A DNA stretch of 64,000 nucleotides from NCBI GenBank assembly GCA_028023455.1, contig JAQFVV010012446.1:4591501-4655500 (forward strand), read 5' to 3'. A program made the position numbers and the translations under genes. Under the pieces are notes generated by a model. That model did no database searches, had not been told where the DNA came from, and saw only the letters and a program-made list of their open reading frames with translations. Of this stretch, positions 1-11,040 are shown one piece after another (within the stretch, counting starts at the first letter, position 1; each line of letters starts with the position of its first letter). The stretch comes from Epiperipatus broadwayi (Eukaryota > Onychophora > Udeonychophora > Euonychophora > Peripatidae).

Positions 1-2029
1 AAATTAAAAGGCTTTTAATGTATAAAATTATTATTGATTATATAGTTGTTGTAAAAAATGTATTACTATTTTCTGATTATTATTATAAATTATAATATAT
101 ATAGCACTTAAATGAATAAAATATATATAAATAAATAATAAAACAAAAATGTTTTAGGAAATGTTAACATTTCACAGTTTTTTTAAAGACTATTTTAAGA
201 CATAATGTGCACTAAACTAGAACTACAACATCTCCATTGCATCACCTGAAACCCAGATCTAAAAAAAAAAAAAAAAAGCTAACATACCTCAGAGAATAGC
301 AGATTAGATCATCCAAATCTACTAACTTATGGGAGGCGAGGGGTGAATTTGTTTTTCACAGACTTCCTCAAGACTCGATAAGATTTACCTAAATGAAAGC
401 TATAAAAAGTTGGAAATGCTGATGTGCCACTACACAGCATTATTTAACAGCAGTTAATGTACAAATCTATTAATATAGAACAGTATTATAACGGTAGAGA
501 AACAATTAGACCATGACACTAATTGTTCAGTTTAATCATTATTTGTTATTTGACAAGATAATGATTCTATTCTCAATTTCAATAAAAAATTCAAATATAA
601 GCCTAGCACACCTCACTTGTGGTCAAAATAAGACAATATCAATGATTTTATTCTCAATCTAGATATAACTTCAAACTCAATCATAGTATGACTAAATAAG
701 ACAATAAATAAAGACCAAGACAACTACAGTTTTTAACCAATAACTACTGTACTAATGATCTGTAAAGTTTTATTATCTAGCGCAATGATAGAGTACCAGA
801 CTCTAAAATATAAGATCCTCAGATCAATTCTAGTGCTGGCATTTCCAACGCTCAAACTTCTTACGAACTCTTGCAGCATTCCATGTTGATTATTATTATT
901 AATCATCAAGTTAAATAAATCACAAATTAATTTGTATTCATAGCTATATGTGAATAGCTATAAAAAGTGAAGGGTTAAATTATTACTGGTATAAAAATGA
1001 TCCCCTGGCATTGAACAAAAATGATTATCACTATAGTTATTGTGTGCGAAAACTGTGTCTAATACACTTGTGATAAACAACTACTGGAGTCAGGTTTGTG
1101 TTCGCAAAAAATATTTGCCGTTTACAATAAGAAAGATACAACAATAGAAAGATAAAAACTTGCATGGTGAAAAACAAGTATTAAGATTATCAAATGGATT
1201 TAATTTGTTCACCAGAAATGCAGATGATATATATAGAGCTCGCAAAAAATAAGCTCTTAACAAGCTTTGAGAATATACTCAACTCCAGCCCGGTTTCTGC
1301 TGTTGCCGGTACTCTACACATCATGCAATCAATAAATCTAATCTAATTGATAAAAAAAAAGTGGCAATCTTTTTTTTTTTGTTTGTTTGTTTAAAAATGC
1401 GAAGAGAAACAAATTTGTTGATTAGTATTTGTACAGGACTTGCATCTTACCCCGAAAAATAAATTATAATAGAGAATAGGTCCACATAAAAAATTGAAGA
1501 ATGCTATTGCTTTTTCTTAATAGCAGATTCTAATATGGCCTTAAAATCAAATCCATTCCAAAATTCAATCAATTTATATATAAAAATATTTAAACATCAT
1601 AAACTCTCCATATGATCCTAAAGTAAGCAACACAATAAAAATAATATTAGTTCTCATTATTAGCTGCATCGTAAAAGATCTAGACACCAGAATTTCAAAT
1701 CATCTTTGAATAAATCTACCAATTAATAATAGTTTTATCAACTTCCACAAAGAATTTTGAAATAAAAAATATGTTCAGAAGCAAACAAATTCTGTTCGGA
1801 CTACCCATAAAAATAAAGAAAGATTATCAATAAGTGTATTGCTGGCAAGGCTATGATTTATTGGGGATACAACTGAAGTTGTATTAGAATATATATAAGC
1901 ATTGCACAGCAATTATTTCTGGACCAAAAAGAACATTGTCACCATAAACAAACCATCATTTTCCGTGCAAGCAAAGATCTCTCCAGACTTAATTCAGGTT
2001 TCTCTGATCCATAGCAGCACTCCAGTAAC
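1..2029. other. AT-rich non-coding DNA, no gene recognised
   Basis: No ORF of convincing length and no repeat family that I can name. There are poly-A near 260-277 and poly-T near 1370-1380. A splice-donor-like GAG|GTATGT exists on the minus strand near 288-294 with a short open frame upstream of it, but that is too little to call an exon. Confidence 0.5.
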
Positions 2030-4330
2030 TTCCATTAATTCGTCTCAAACATTCTCTCTCTTTTACAATCTCTAAGAATAAAATGTAAGACTTCGAACAT
2101 TCACTTTTTATTTCTTCTAGAAACATATCTAGACCAATTCCATTTCAATGTTTTTAATTCTTTCATGTTAATATGTTTATTCTCTCATTCATATATTTCA
2201 CTTTCAATCCATTCTCATTATTCCCAATATATCTTTCTATATACTTCTCATCGGGTGTTTTGAAGTCTTTGTATTGCTCTTCTATTATAAATCTCTAATA
2301 CAATTAGAAAAACATAATTTTTATTTTTCAACCCCATACAATGATTTTTTTATTTTAATGTTATTTCTGTCTAAAGTCCTCTATCCAAATTGAATTCTAT
2401 AATTAATTTTGTCTTTATGTTTGTAATAATAATCTGATTCAAGATATTTGCAGGTGTTAACTTTTTGTGAACCATTTATTAATCCTTTATTTTTATATTT
2501 ATATGAAAAAATATTTTTCATTACTTTAGCCTTTTGAGCATTTATTTGAAGTCTAGTTCCTTGCTTTCATCCATTAATTCTTATAACATTTACTGAAGCT
2601 CTGAAGCATTATTTTCAAAAACTATATTACCTATAAAATTAAGATGAATTAAATACCCCCCCCTCCCATGGCTTTTTATTTTAATTCATAAAATCTTATT
2701 GTAAAACTGTTGTAAAAAATTTTGGAGATATGAAACCATTCTGTCTTACATCCTTATCAACATTAATCTTTTTAATAACATCACATAATTTAATCACTGC
2801 TGAGGCATTTTGACCAATCTTATTCAGAATATGACAAAATTGTGGTTCTATACTAAGACGATACCATGTTTTAATCAATGCAAGTAAGGTTTGTACAATT
2901 GAATGTCTTTTCATAATCTAAAAATCTGAAATCCATTGGTCCTTTATAATAATTGGATGTAATCTATTGGGTTAAAACTTTTAAATCCAGTTTTTTAATT
3001 TGGGTTCAAAGTTCTTTATAAAAATGTTATGAGTTTGGTAAAAATAATATATTGTATTCATAGAAAACTGTAATAGATCTGTAATTTCTAATGTTTTCCT
3101 TTTTTCTTAAATATCAGTCAATACTGTATTTTTACAAACACTTGTTGCACCTTTATCACTTTAGGGATCTGGTATATAGTTCTCCCAACAATTTATTTCT
3201 TGATCTCTTTTTAAGTTATGGATAATAATTCCATCATTTTCTGAAGAGTTCCCATTCTTCATATATTTATGTGCCTCACTTCAATTAAAATATTTAAAAA
3301 TTCAGAAGATGTTTGTAACTGTTAGGACTGTTTTCTTACTCTTTACCACTGTATAGTTCTATGTAGAACTCTTGTTCCTCTTATTAGTAATATTTCCATA
3401 CACCATTTTACAGATTTTGTAAGCGGATCATTTTTCAATATTTTCAACTTTTCTTCATACATTGCCATCTCTCTATTGAAAATTTACTGAATTGTTTGCT
3501 TTCTTGTAATGGCTATCTATATAGTTGGCCTTAGTAGTTGTTTTCTAACTGAATTTGTTCCAAGACTGAACAGTCATGTTCTGCAAATTCTAGAGCTTAA
3601 ATTCAATGAAATACTCCTAAAGATTAGGGATATCGACTGTTGATAATGTCTTTCTTAATAACTTCTTTCTTTCTAACTTTGCATTCACATCTATCTTATA
3701 TCTCACTACTAGATTTCTGTGTTAAATCTATTATACACATTACAGGAAAGGAATACATACTTTTGTAAAAATTCCACCAAGATTTTTATTCCCTCTTGTC
3801 TCTATGTTCAAATTTATTCTCAGCATTTTCATCTTTCAATTATTTTACAATTCTAGCATTAAAATCTTTATTAACAATTTCAAAATATTGTTTAGCCTAT
3901 ATCCAAGGCAAAGCATTCTAAATAAGAATCCTCTATTACTTCATAAAAATGGGAAGTTGTTAGGGCATAAATCTGAATTAATCTGAATTTGGTATTTTCC
4001 ATTAAGTAAATAATTAATCCCATCAATCTCTAATATGTTTCTTTTATTTACAATGATTCACACTCTATTAGTGCTCCCAATATTAGTACCTTTACAATAA
4101 AATACATGCTCACTTTTCAAATCAATTGCTTCTTTATTCTTTTTCTAACTTCATAAAGATCAAGATTAAATAGTTCTTTAAGTGTATTTAATTCTTCATA
4201 TGAAAGCAATCTTCAGTTATATGTAACTAAACAATAACAGTTATCACTGAATGGCAGTCTAAACTATGTGAGATTCTTAGAACCCGTGTCATCGGTCTCA
4301 TCTACTGCCTTGGATAATGAATTTACAGCA
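2030..4330 (-). pseudogene. Decayed RTE-clade LINE copy (endonuclease + reverse transcriptase remnant)
   Basis: Minus-strand relative of the 11.0-13.0 kb RTE. The antisense text runs in the same order as that element, from the C-terminal region near 2030 through the RT core near 2700-2930 to an endonuclease-like stretch near 3970-4110. At 2696-2914 an open piece still reads NASAVIKLCD and ISPKFFTTVLQ, matching NATATIRLHN and ISPKLFTAVLH of the intact copy. Near 4080-4110 the translation resembles the endonuclease part of the 36.5 kb copy (spacing of Lys-Ser-x-His-Val). Many stops and frameshifts make it non-functional. It has diverged much further than the 11 kb copy, so it is probably an older insertion. 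The upstream (right) limit is uncertain. Confidence 0.7.
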
Positions 4331-5797
4331 TCCTGAATCATGATTGTAAATATAAGAAAATAATCATTCATGCACATATATCTTACCTTTAAAAAAATCC
4401 AATTAATCATTCAGATATGAACTACCAGGCAAAAGAGAAGATCATGATGTTTCCTTTATTTTAAAAGTAGAAGACTAAAGACTTACCACACTCAACAATG
4501 CATATTAGTGAGCAGATCACATTAATAATCACATAATAATAGAAGCTGCTATAGAATAATATGTGCAATGGACATTTAGGAATTTGCCTTTCTCTGTTTG
4601 TTTAAGGCCTCATAGAGAAATCAAAAAGGTTTCCTCACTTAACCACAAATTTTCTTCCACATCCAAGCAATGATATAAATGCTTTTATTCGCATGAAGAT
4701 GAAATAAAAATTAGATGCATCAATTTAAACAGGAAATAAAAGCATTCTCTTCAAATTTTAAATCTTGATAAAATTTCAGATTAAAACATTTTTACATCAC
4801 AAACAATTAGCAATCATAACAGTATACTGAGAAGCATCAAACCTTTCAAACCAGCATCAAGATAAGCTTACAGGAAATCAAGATTAATTATGAAAGCATT
4901 AGGTGTCAGCTATTTTGAAATATTTATGTTTCTATAGAGATTACATAAAAACTGCCTTAAAAAGCAAAATAGAAAGTTAAATAAACAGCAATATTTTGAT
5001 TTTGATCACTATTATTTTGTCTTTTGTTCAGTATTATTTTGATCTACATAATGGGAAACAAAAAGAATCAATTCATCAAAACTAAAGAAAGAATGATCTA
5101 TGGATTTGCAAGCCGGGCAAATCATTGTTATATGCAGAGAAAATAATAACCTCATAAAAAAAATTGACCAATCACTGACTATATAATTTATTATATGCCA
5201 TCAAAAATGTTAACTTTTAAAATGCCTTGTAAATTAAACAATGTTTCTTTGTTCGTCATATTATATACATTTTAATATTTTAATAATTTTAACAAGCCTG
5301 TACATAAATTACAACTTATCAAATATATAATGCTGATAATATAAACATATTCTTGAACCAACAAAATCTGAAAATATCCCTGCAATAATTCACAAGTCAG
5401 ATACCTAAAGATTAATTTAAATAAACTTGCGATACCTATTTCCTTGAACCAATGCCAAACCATTTGTCAGCTATCTGAAGAATAGATTGGCACTGATACA
5501 AGAAACTGGGCATTATTTGCAAGTTTATTGTGACTTGTTGATTAGTAATGTTATTAAAAATAGTTGTTCTGAGAATAAAGTAACATTATAATACAAACAA
5601 AGAACAAACAACGAATCTTAATTCTCAATGAATTTTGCCATTGATATGTAAAAAAAAAAAAAGACCTTTGAAATCAATCACAAAAGTAACATACTTAAGT
5701 TTGAGATCTAAACTCAGAACCCTGATAGATATCTTCTTTCAATGCTAAATTTATATTGAATCCATTTCCTACTGTTGATCATAATAATAATAAATAG
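4331..5797. other. AT-rich non-coding DNA, nothing recognised
   Basis: Only short ORFs (for example 63 codons near 5272-5463) with no recognisable motif. No tandem or inverted repeat of note. Confidence 0.5.
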
Positions 5798-6210
5798 ATT
5801 AGTGATATTATCAAAATCACACTTCTCTTTATGTTTGCCATAATATCCTATAAATATAATTTGTCCAAACTTCAAACACTTTTTAGCAAAACTCTTTATT
5901 TGTACATACACAGACACCTACATTTCAACTGACCTGCAGTCTTCTTCAGAGCAAGTTTATTTTGATCTTCTAAATGAAAATAAAAATTCGTTGTTTTTTT
6001 TTTCAAAAATAAAAATTTGTTTTTTTTTTCAAAAAATTATTTTTTGAAAAAAAAAAACGAATTTTTATTTTCATTTAGAAGATCAAAATAAACTTGCTCT
6101 GAAGAAGACTGCAGGTCAGTCGAAACTTAGGTATCTGTGTATGTACAAATAAAGAGTTTTGCTAAAAAGTGTTTGAAGTTTGGACAAATTATATTTATAC
6201 ATTAGTGATA
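5798..6210. mobile_element. Palindromic insertion with 11-bp target-site duplication and one-sided tail
   Basis: The direct repeat ATTAGTGATAT occurs at 5798-5808 and again at 6200-6210. Between them is a large inverted repeat with arms of about 160-170 bp (about 5849-6020 and 6030-6199), centred on A/T runs near 6025. On the left only, about 40 bp of unique sequence lies between the duplication and the palindrome. Each arm carries CTGAAGA, then a hairpin GACTG/CAGTC, then GAAA (plus strand near 6098-6125). Variable-length duplications, inverted-dimer structure and a short unilateral extension are known habits of Penelope-like elements, and I infer that class. No protein is encoded. The 606-bp insertion at 42.3 kb has the same architecture. 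Confidence 0.6.
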
Positions 6211-6604
6211 TCAAACTATTATAATGCATGGAGAGAATACCTAATGATCTTAAAAAATGCTGAGGGTTTACATCATCTTGATTAAAAATTCACTCAGGGC
6301 CGGAGTAAAATGTACTAATAAAATTACTGTATTCTTAAGTGAAAACTTTCTGAAGATATAATTATTCTAAATAATAAAATACTTTAGAATATCCAAGTAT
6401 ATACATATATATTATGGCAACTATTTTGGATCACTCATAAAAATAATTCAGATAAGAGTTAGGGAAAATAGTTACTTCATTCAGTAGAATGTGTCTTTAC
6501 TATAAAAAATGTCAGCATCAATATTATTGGATATTCTAAGACTAGAGCATAATATCTGTAAACATTTGAGATAATGAATTCTACCCCAATTTCAATACAA
6601 TTAC

Positions 6605-6818
6605 TTAATTGATATATAAATATTGGGGATTTGAAAACAGACTTTCAAGCACCCTTCAACTATCCACATTATCTCATATTACTGATACACATGACCACAC
6701 ACATGTAGAAAAGATAAATAATGCATGTATGTGGTCATGTATATCAGTGATATGAGAAAGTGTGGATAGTTGAAGGGTGCTTGAAAGTGTGTTCAAATCC
6801 CATATATTTACAATTAAG
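6605..6818. repeat. Palindrome made of two inverted arms of the hammerhead repeat family (core deleted)
   Basis: The left arm (6605-6710) and right arm (6722-6818) are near-perfect reverse complements; both carry the family segment with TGTGTGGTCATGTGTATCAG and GTGTGGATAGTTGAAGG and the conserved end GTTCAAATCCC. The ribozyme core seen at 7.7 and 53.4 kb is missing at the centre. It is a foldback derivative of the hammerhead repeat, without coding capacity. Confidence 0.7.
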
Positions 6819-7500
6819 CTCCAGGTATATGAAGAATGTCTGTATTTCAAATATTAATGGAGATATGTAAGTGTGAATTCAGTATGCAATCTGCTTGGCA
6901 GCAGTAATTATTCTATACTAATCATCTATTTAGCTTAAACAATAAATAAATAAAAAATTTATAATGCCAATCAATACTCATCAATAAGTCTTTAAATAAC
7001 CCACAATAAAGATTCACCAACTTCCAAATAGTACAGGAGAGAATAAAAATCACCAAGGTAGTCATCAAATGCTGGTTTTTCCTTTATTTGTTTTATAGTC
7101 TAATGGTAACTTTCATGAATATGCAAATTTTGATGACATAACTGAATTTATAAAACTTTTGCTAAAAATAATTGAGGGAAAAAAAGACTATTTAGCTGCT
7201 ACATGCTTGTGTAGTAAAAAATTTTATCATGTGTTAAATACTTTATATGACAATTATTTGTCAAATCCAAAAAAAAAGCTTCTACTGCAATCTATACAGA
7301 ATTTAAATGTAAGTTATGGGGGTTATGGGGTGGCATGTAATGTTTTTGGTATATATCATCTTTTAGCCAAAAAATAAAGATATCTACAGTTAACTTAAAC
7401 AATTAGAGCAGAACTGTAGTTTTTTTTAATTTAAGCTTGACTAGAAAAATAGAAAATAAGGGCAGCTACTGATTAGATATTTATAATTCAGCCTCTTCAC
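6819..7500. other. Non-coding DNA
   Basis: A 72-codon ORF at 7159-7377 is open but has no recognisable domain and its composition follows the AT-rich background. I do not call it a gene. No repeats noted. Confidence 0.45.
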
Positions 7501-7529
7501 TGAAGAAGGCCAATAACCAATTACATGAA

Positions 7530-7870
7530 CATGGCTTTGAACATACCATCATCAGATTTTCAATGAAATGGAAGGCCGAAGAGTTATGGGTTGGAGTAGT
7601 TTGAAGCCTGTCCACTAATGTAAGAAGTTTGGCTATCTTAATATAAAGCTGAGTACTGATTGTATATATGTGTGGAGATGGTAATCTGGACCGACTGATG
7701 AGTGCTGTTTTAGCATGAAATATGTATATTGGTGATTATTTATCCTTTCAACATGTGTGTGATCAGGTGAGTCAGCCATATAAGATGGCGCTGAGAGTTG
7801 TGGGTCTTATGAAAGTCTGAGTTTGAATCCCGCATATATTACATATATAAGTGCAGATGTTAAACCTATA
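7530..7870 (+). mobile_element. Retrozyme-like repeat carrying a hammerhead ribozyme
   Basis: One of at least six family members in the window. In order it holds a segment beginning near 7545 (ATCATCAGATTTTCAATGAA, shared with 19.44 kb), the hammerhead at 7690-7733, the stretch TTATTTATC..TTTCAACATGTGTGTG, a less conserved middle, and the conserved end GAGTTTGAATCCC near 7820-7832 followed by TATATTACATAT. No ORF. The final GTTCRAATCCC resembles a pol III B box. A non-coding, repeated unit built around a type I hammerhead is what animal retrozymes look like. Whether both unit ends lie here is not certain, because only one ribozyme is visible rather than a tandem pair. Confidence 0.6.
7690..7733 (+). 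ncRNA. Type I hammerhead ribozyme, intact core
   Basis: The core CTGATGA (7695-7701) is followed by stem-loop II GTGCT-GTTTT-AGCAT (five pairs, one G-U), then GAAA (7717-7720). Helix III is the minimal near-self-complementary TATGTAT, with predicted cleavage after the A at 7728 (UA|UU). Helix I pairs ACCGA (7690-7694) with TTGGT (7729-7733), one G-U pair. All invariant hammerhead positions are present. A minimal helix III is typical of hammerheads from PLEs and retrozymes, which are thought to work best as dimers. Activity in cis is an inference. Confidence 0.8.
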
Positions 7871-9125
7871 CAATGTATTAAAAATTCATAAAACAAATCC
7901 TCTTATTACCCCCCTCCTCCCAACATAGAATTCTAAATAAGTTATTACATTTAAAACAGTTAAATTAAAATTATTTTAATATTAACTAATACATTTTTTT
8001 TTTCTTATTAAGATATATTGATTATTAACAATCTGTGCAAGTATCCCCTTCTTTTCACAATGACACATTCACCCATCCTCCTTACAAACACACATTGCAT
8101 TCTTGGTGGTTGGTTTATTATGATGAGGGTTGATTTATTTATTTTTTGTTACGACTTTTGATAGAATTTGAGGTTTATATAACTCTTCCCTCCTAGAAAT
8201 TTTCAATCTTCATCAGTAATGTAAAAGGTCATCCTAAAATGTATTACATTATAGTGCAGTTATTTATAATAAATAATATATATATACTGAGATTTAGAAA
8301 AAATAATTTCTAAGTTAGCAAACCTGTCTGTGAAAGAGCTTTATATATATATGTATTAATGCCCACAGTCTGTCACAATTGTTCAGCTACATCTTTCATA
8401 ACGGTTTTAAATGTTTCCCATCTACCAAAGTAATGACTCATTCTTTCTACCTTTTATATTATTATTAATAGCTTCTATTTTCCATGCACTGTGGGATAAG
8501 AATTTTTATTATTAACAAATGCAATAAACTCAACTTCTCATAACTGCATTCTATGACTTGATCTGCGATGTGAAAAATTCTGTCTATTTTCCTTTCATAA
8601 AAATTAGCTGAACCCCATCCGAGACAATATCACAACTATGAATCAGAATCAGTTCAGATTACTAAGTAATCATATTTAAAAACGATTTTTTATATACAAC
8701 ACGGAACAAAGTAATCAGCTGTAATACTGTACAAATCTTTGAAAATACAAATGTCTGTGGTATAAATATACATACACACACTCGCGAAATCCAACTTTGG
8801 GCGATTCCAATGATAAAAATTATGATATACTGTATATATACCATAATATCTTTATTTGTCAATGAGTCAACGCGTTTTTATTTTTCACTAAATTAACTTA
8901 GACAAACGATTCTGATCTAATTATGAAGTTTGTTCTATGTTTTCTATTAAATATCAATTTTAATTATTCCCCATGTTTAGATCCAATAAAATTTGTAATG
9001 GAACTACTATTACAATATATATTTTTCTAAAAAAATAAAATTGAGATTTAATAATAAATAAACAAATATTTCAACCATAGTAAAAAAAAAATTTTTTTTT
9101 TTAATTTCTATTCCTATTTAATATA
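7871..9125. other. AT-rich non-coding DNA
   Basis: Short C-run near 7910-7920 and dinucleotide AT tracts near 8276-8290 and 8341-8352. No gene, no named repeat. Confidence 0.5.
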
Positions 9126-9129
9126 CTTC

Positions 9130-10930
9130 AGAATTCTTTTTACTGATTTTCTTAAATGAAATGCGTATTATTGCTTCTTCTTAAGAATTTTTTCATTGTT
9201 TAAGAAAGTGCCTTAACCAGCTCTGTATTTTCCTCTTCCACATTTCTTTATTCTTAATATCTATCTCTGACAAACATGTAATTAATCATAACTTCTTTCC
9301 ATCTTTGTCTTGATCTTCTCTCTCTCATTTCCCAATTAATAATTATCTTGATATTCTATTCTTATTCAATCTTCTGATATGATTATAACCTCCATGTTTC
9401 CTTTCTTCAATGAATGATTATCATGCTTTCTTCTCACTTCAATTATTTCTCTGATTTCTTGATTTGTCATTTTCTCCAATCTTGATTTTATCACTAAGCT
9501 CTAATAATTCATCTCCATTATCCATTACCAACAATCTGTTCAATTTTGTTTCTTCTTATTTCTGTTCTGTATAATAAATCACTCTCTATCAGACTATAAT
9601 GTGTCTTTTTGTTTTCATCAATATTCTATTATTCCATAAAATTGAATATGAATAGTTCTATTGCCTACTCCATTTTATCTATCCTACAAATTTCTGTTTT
9701 TATAACATTTTTTCCCCCAATGATTGCTTTTAAACATTAAAAACTGTCCACATTCATAATTAATATGGTGCAAAATACTTTCCCTTTCCAAATTTGAGTT
9801 ATTTTTCACTTGGTGTATCCATACATAAGTTTTCATATAAAATATTCAATATTTTCCATATCTTATATTGTAATGACTTGGTCATTTCCAAATAATAAAT
9901 TGAATAAATATCCACCATTTCATAGTCTTAGGTCCAGTTTTTTTAATTTCTTTCTTCATTCCTTCAAAGCCCATCAATATATATTTTGAACAGAGTTAGG
10001 GATATACAATTTATCTCCAACAATCCTATTCCTTACATGATCACCATTTCTTATGCTTGCTCATAACTGTTATTAAAACAGGCAAAACTCCAAGACTCCT
10101 CACTGACAAAAGCCACAAGCTAGAAACTAGTCTGGGGCTATTGGATGAGTAGGCACTAGATAGGGATTTTATGCACAAGCCTTCTGGCATCCATTGATTA
10201 CCATGGCTTGCAATGAGTGGCACTACTGTATGGAGAGTTTTGCCTGTTTTAATAATCCTTTTCCTGTCATAAATTCCTCTATTTCTAACCTTGACATCTA
10301 TTCTGTTCATATGTTTCCTTAATTACATTAAACAATGAATCAACAGTTCCATCCATTTTTAGTGCATGCCACAATTTTCAAGGGTCACTATTATGTTTCT
10401 CCAATTTGATAAAGATCATATATATATATCCTTGTGATCTAATGTCTATTTTCTCTATTATCCTACTAATTGTAAATCTATAATCCATACATGATTTTCC
10501 CATTGTGAAACTGTAACATGTTCTTCAGATGTTTCAACCTGTTTCTTCAAATGGTTCCTTACAATTCCTTCTAATATTGTCATAAGTGTTGGTACATATT
10601 CCTCTATATATTTATTTCTATTTTCTTTCCTAAAAATTGATTCAAACATCTCTTTTTTGGTATACTTTTCTTTTATAAAAATAGCTCATATTACAACTTT
10701 TTCTCCACATTTTACCAACTTTAAATTAATTAATCCTGGTTCAAACATTTTCATTTCTTCCTTATTGCATTTCTCTCCAAACATCTATAATCTGTCTTTC
10801 ATAATCCATCATAGTATTTTATTTATTTAAAAGTTCCTTATAATATATAGTCATTCTCTCAAAGCATCTCCTGTCTTGTAATAACATAATCATTAAGTTT
10901 GAAGAATTCTAGTCATTTAGCTCATTCATC
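9130..10930 (-). pseudogene. Degenerate LINE (second family), minus strand, split by a MITE
   Basis: Antisense translation in broken frames gives a LINE reverse-transcriptase C-terminal layout: near 10330-10370 a piece reading WHALKMDG, then about 30 codons on ETYEQNR; after the MITE at 10071-10262 a piece reading KTGPKTMKWW; near 9790-9830 MKTYVWIHQV (the 'KTYVWSV-LYG' region of many LINEs); and near 9350-9450 RKHGGYNHIRRLNKNRIS, the 'GHIxRxxxxR' tail motif. Stops and frameshifts are frequent. It is not the same family as the RTE at 11 kb. Its 3' end lies near 9130-9200 and its upstream limit near 10930 abuts the 3' end of the RTE. Confidence 0.55.
10071..10262. mobile_element. Small TIR element (MITE) inserted in the LINE remnant
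   Basis: Terminal inverted repeats ATTAAAACAGGCAAAACTC (left, from about 10072) and GAGAGTTTTGCCTGTTTTAAT (right, ending about 10260) bound about 190 bp. The LINE reading resumes on both sides. The interior contains ACTAGATAGGGATTTTATGC, which recurs in inverted orientation at 47.5 kb and partly at 56.5 kb. No coding capacity; class not assigned. Confidence 0.6.
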
Positions 10931-10984
10931 TTGATGCATTGTGTAATGTTATATTGGGGGTTTAAAGTTGTTCACACAATTGTA

Positions 10985-11040
10985 ATAGCTGATTATCATC
11001 ATCATTTCTTCCCCAATCATCATCATTATCAACCATTATC
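10985..11040 (-). repeat. RTE 3' terminal GAT-type short repeats
   Basis: ATCATCATC-type trinucleotides at 10995-11005 and 11017-11029 sit directly beyond the RT stop codon on the minus strand. The same tail occurs at 25.57, 54.2 and 63.36 kb, which helps date and delimit the copies. Confidence 0.7.

Noticed and set aside
288-360. Possible minus-strand exon with a GAG|GTATGT donor
   Set aside because: Only about 20 open codons, no supporting acceptor or further exon.
7159-7377. 72-codon ORF
   Set aside because: No motif, no homology that I can see, composition follows the AT-rich background.
10041-10310. 89-codon minus-strand ORF
   Set aside because: It runs through a MITE into LINE remnant sequence; a chance opening.
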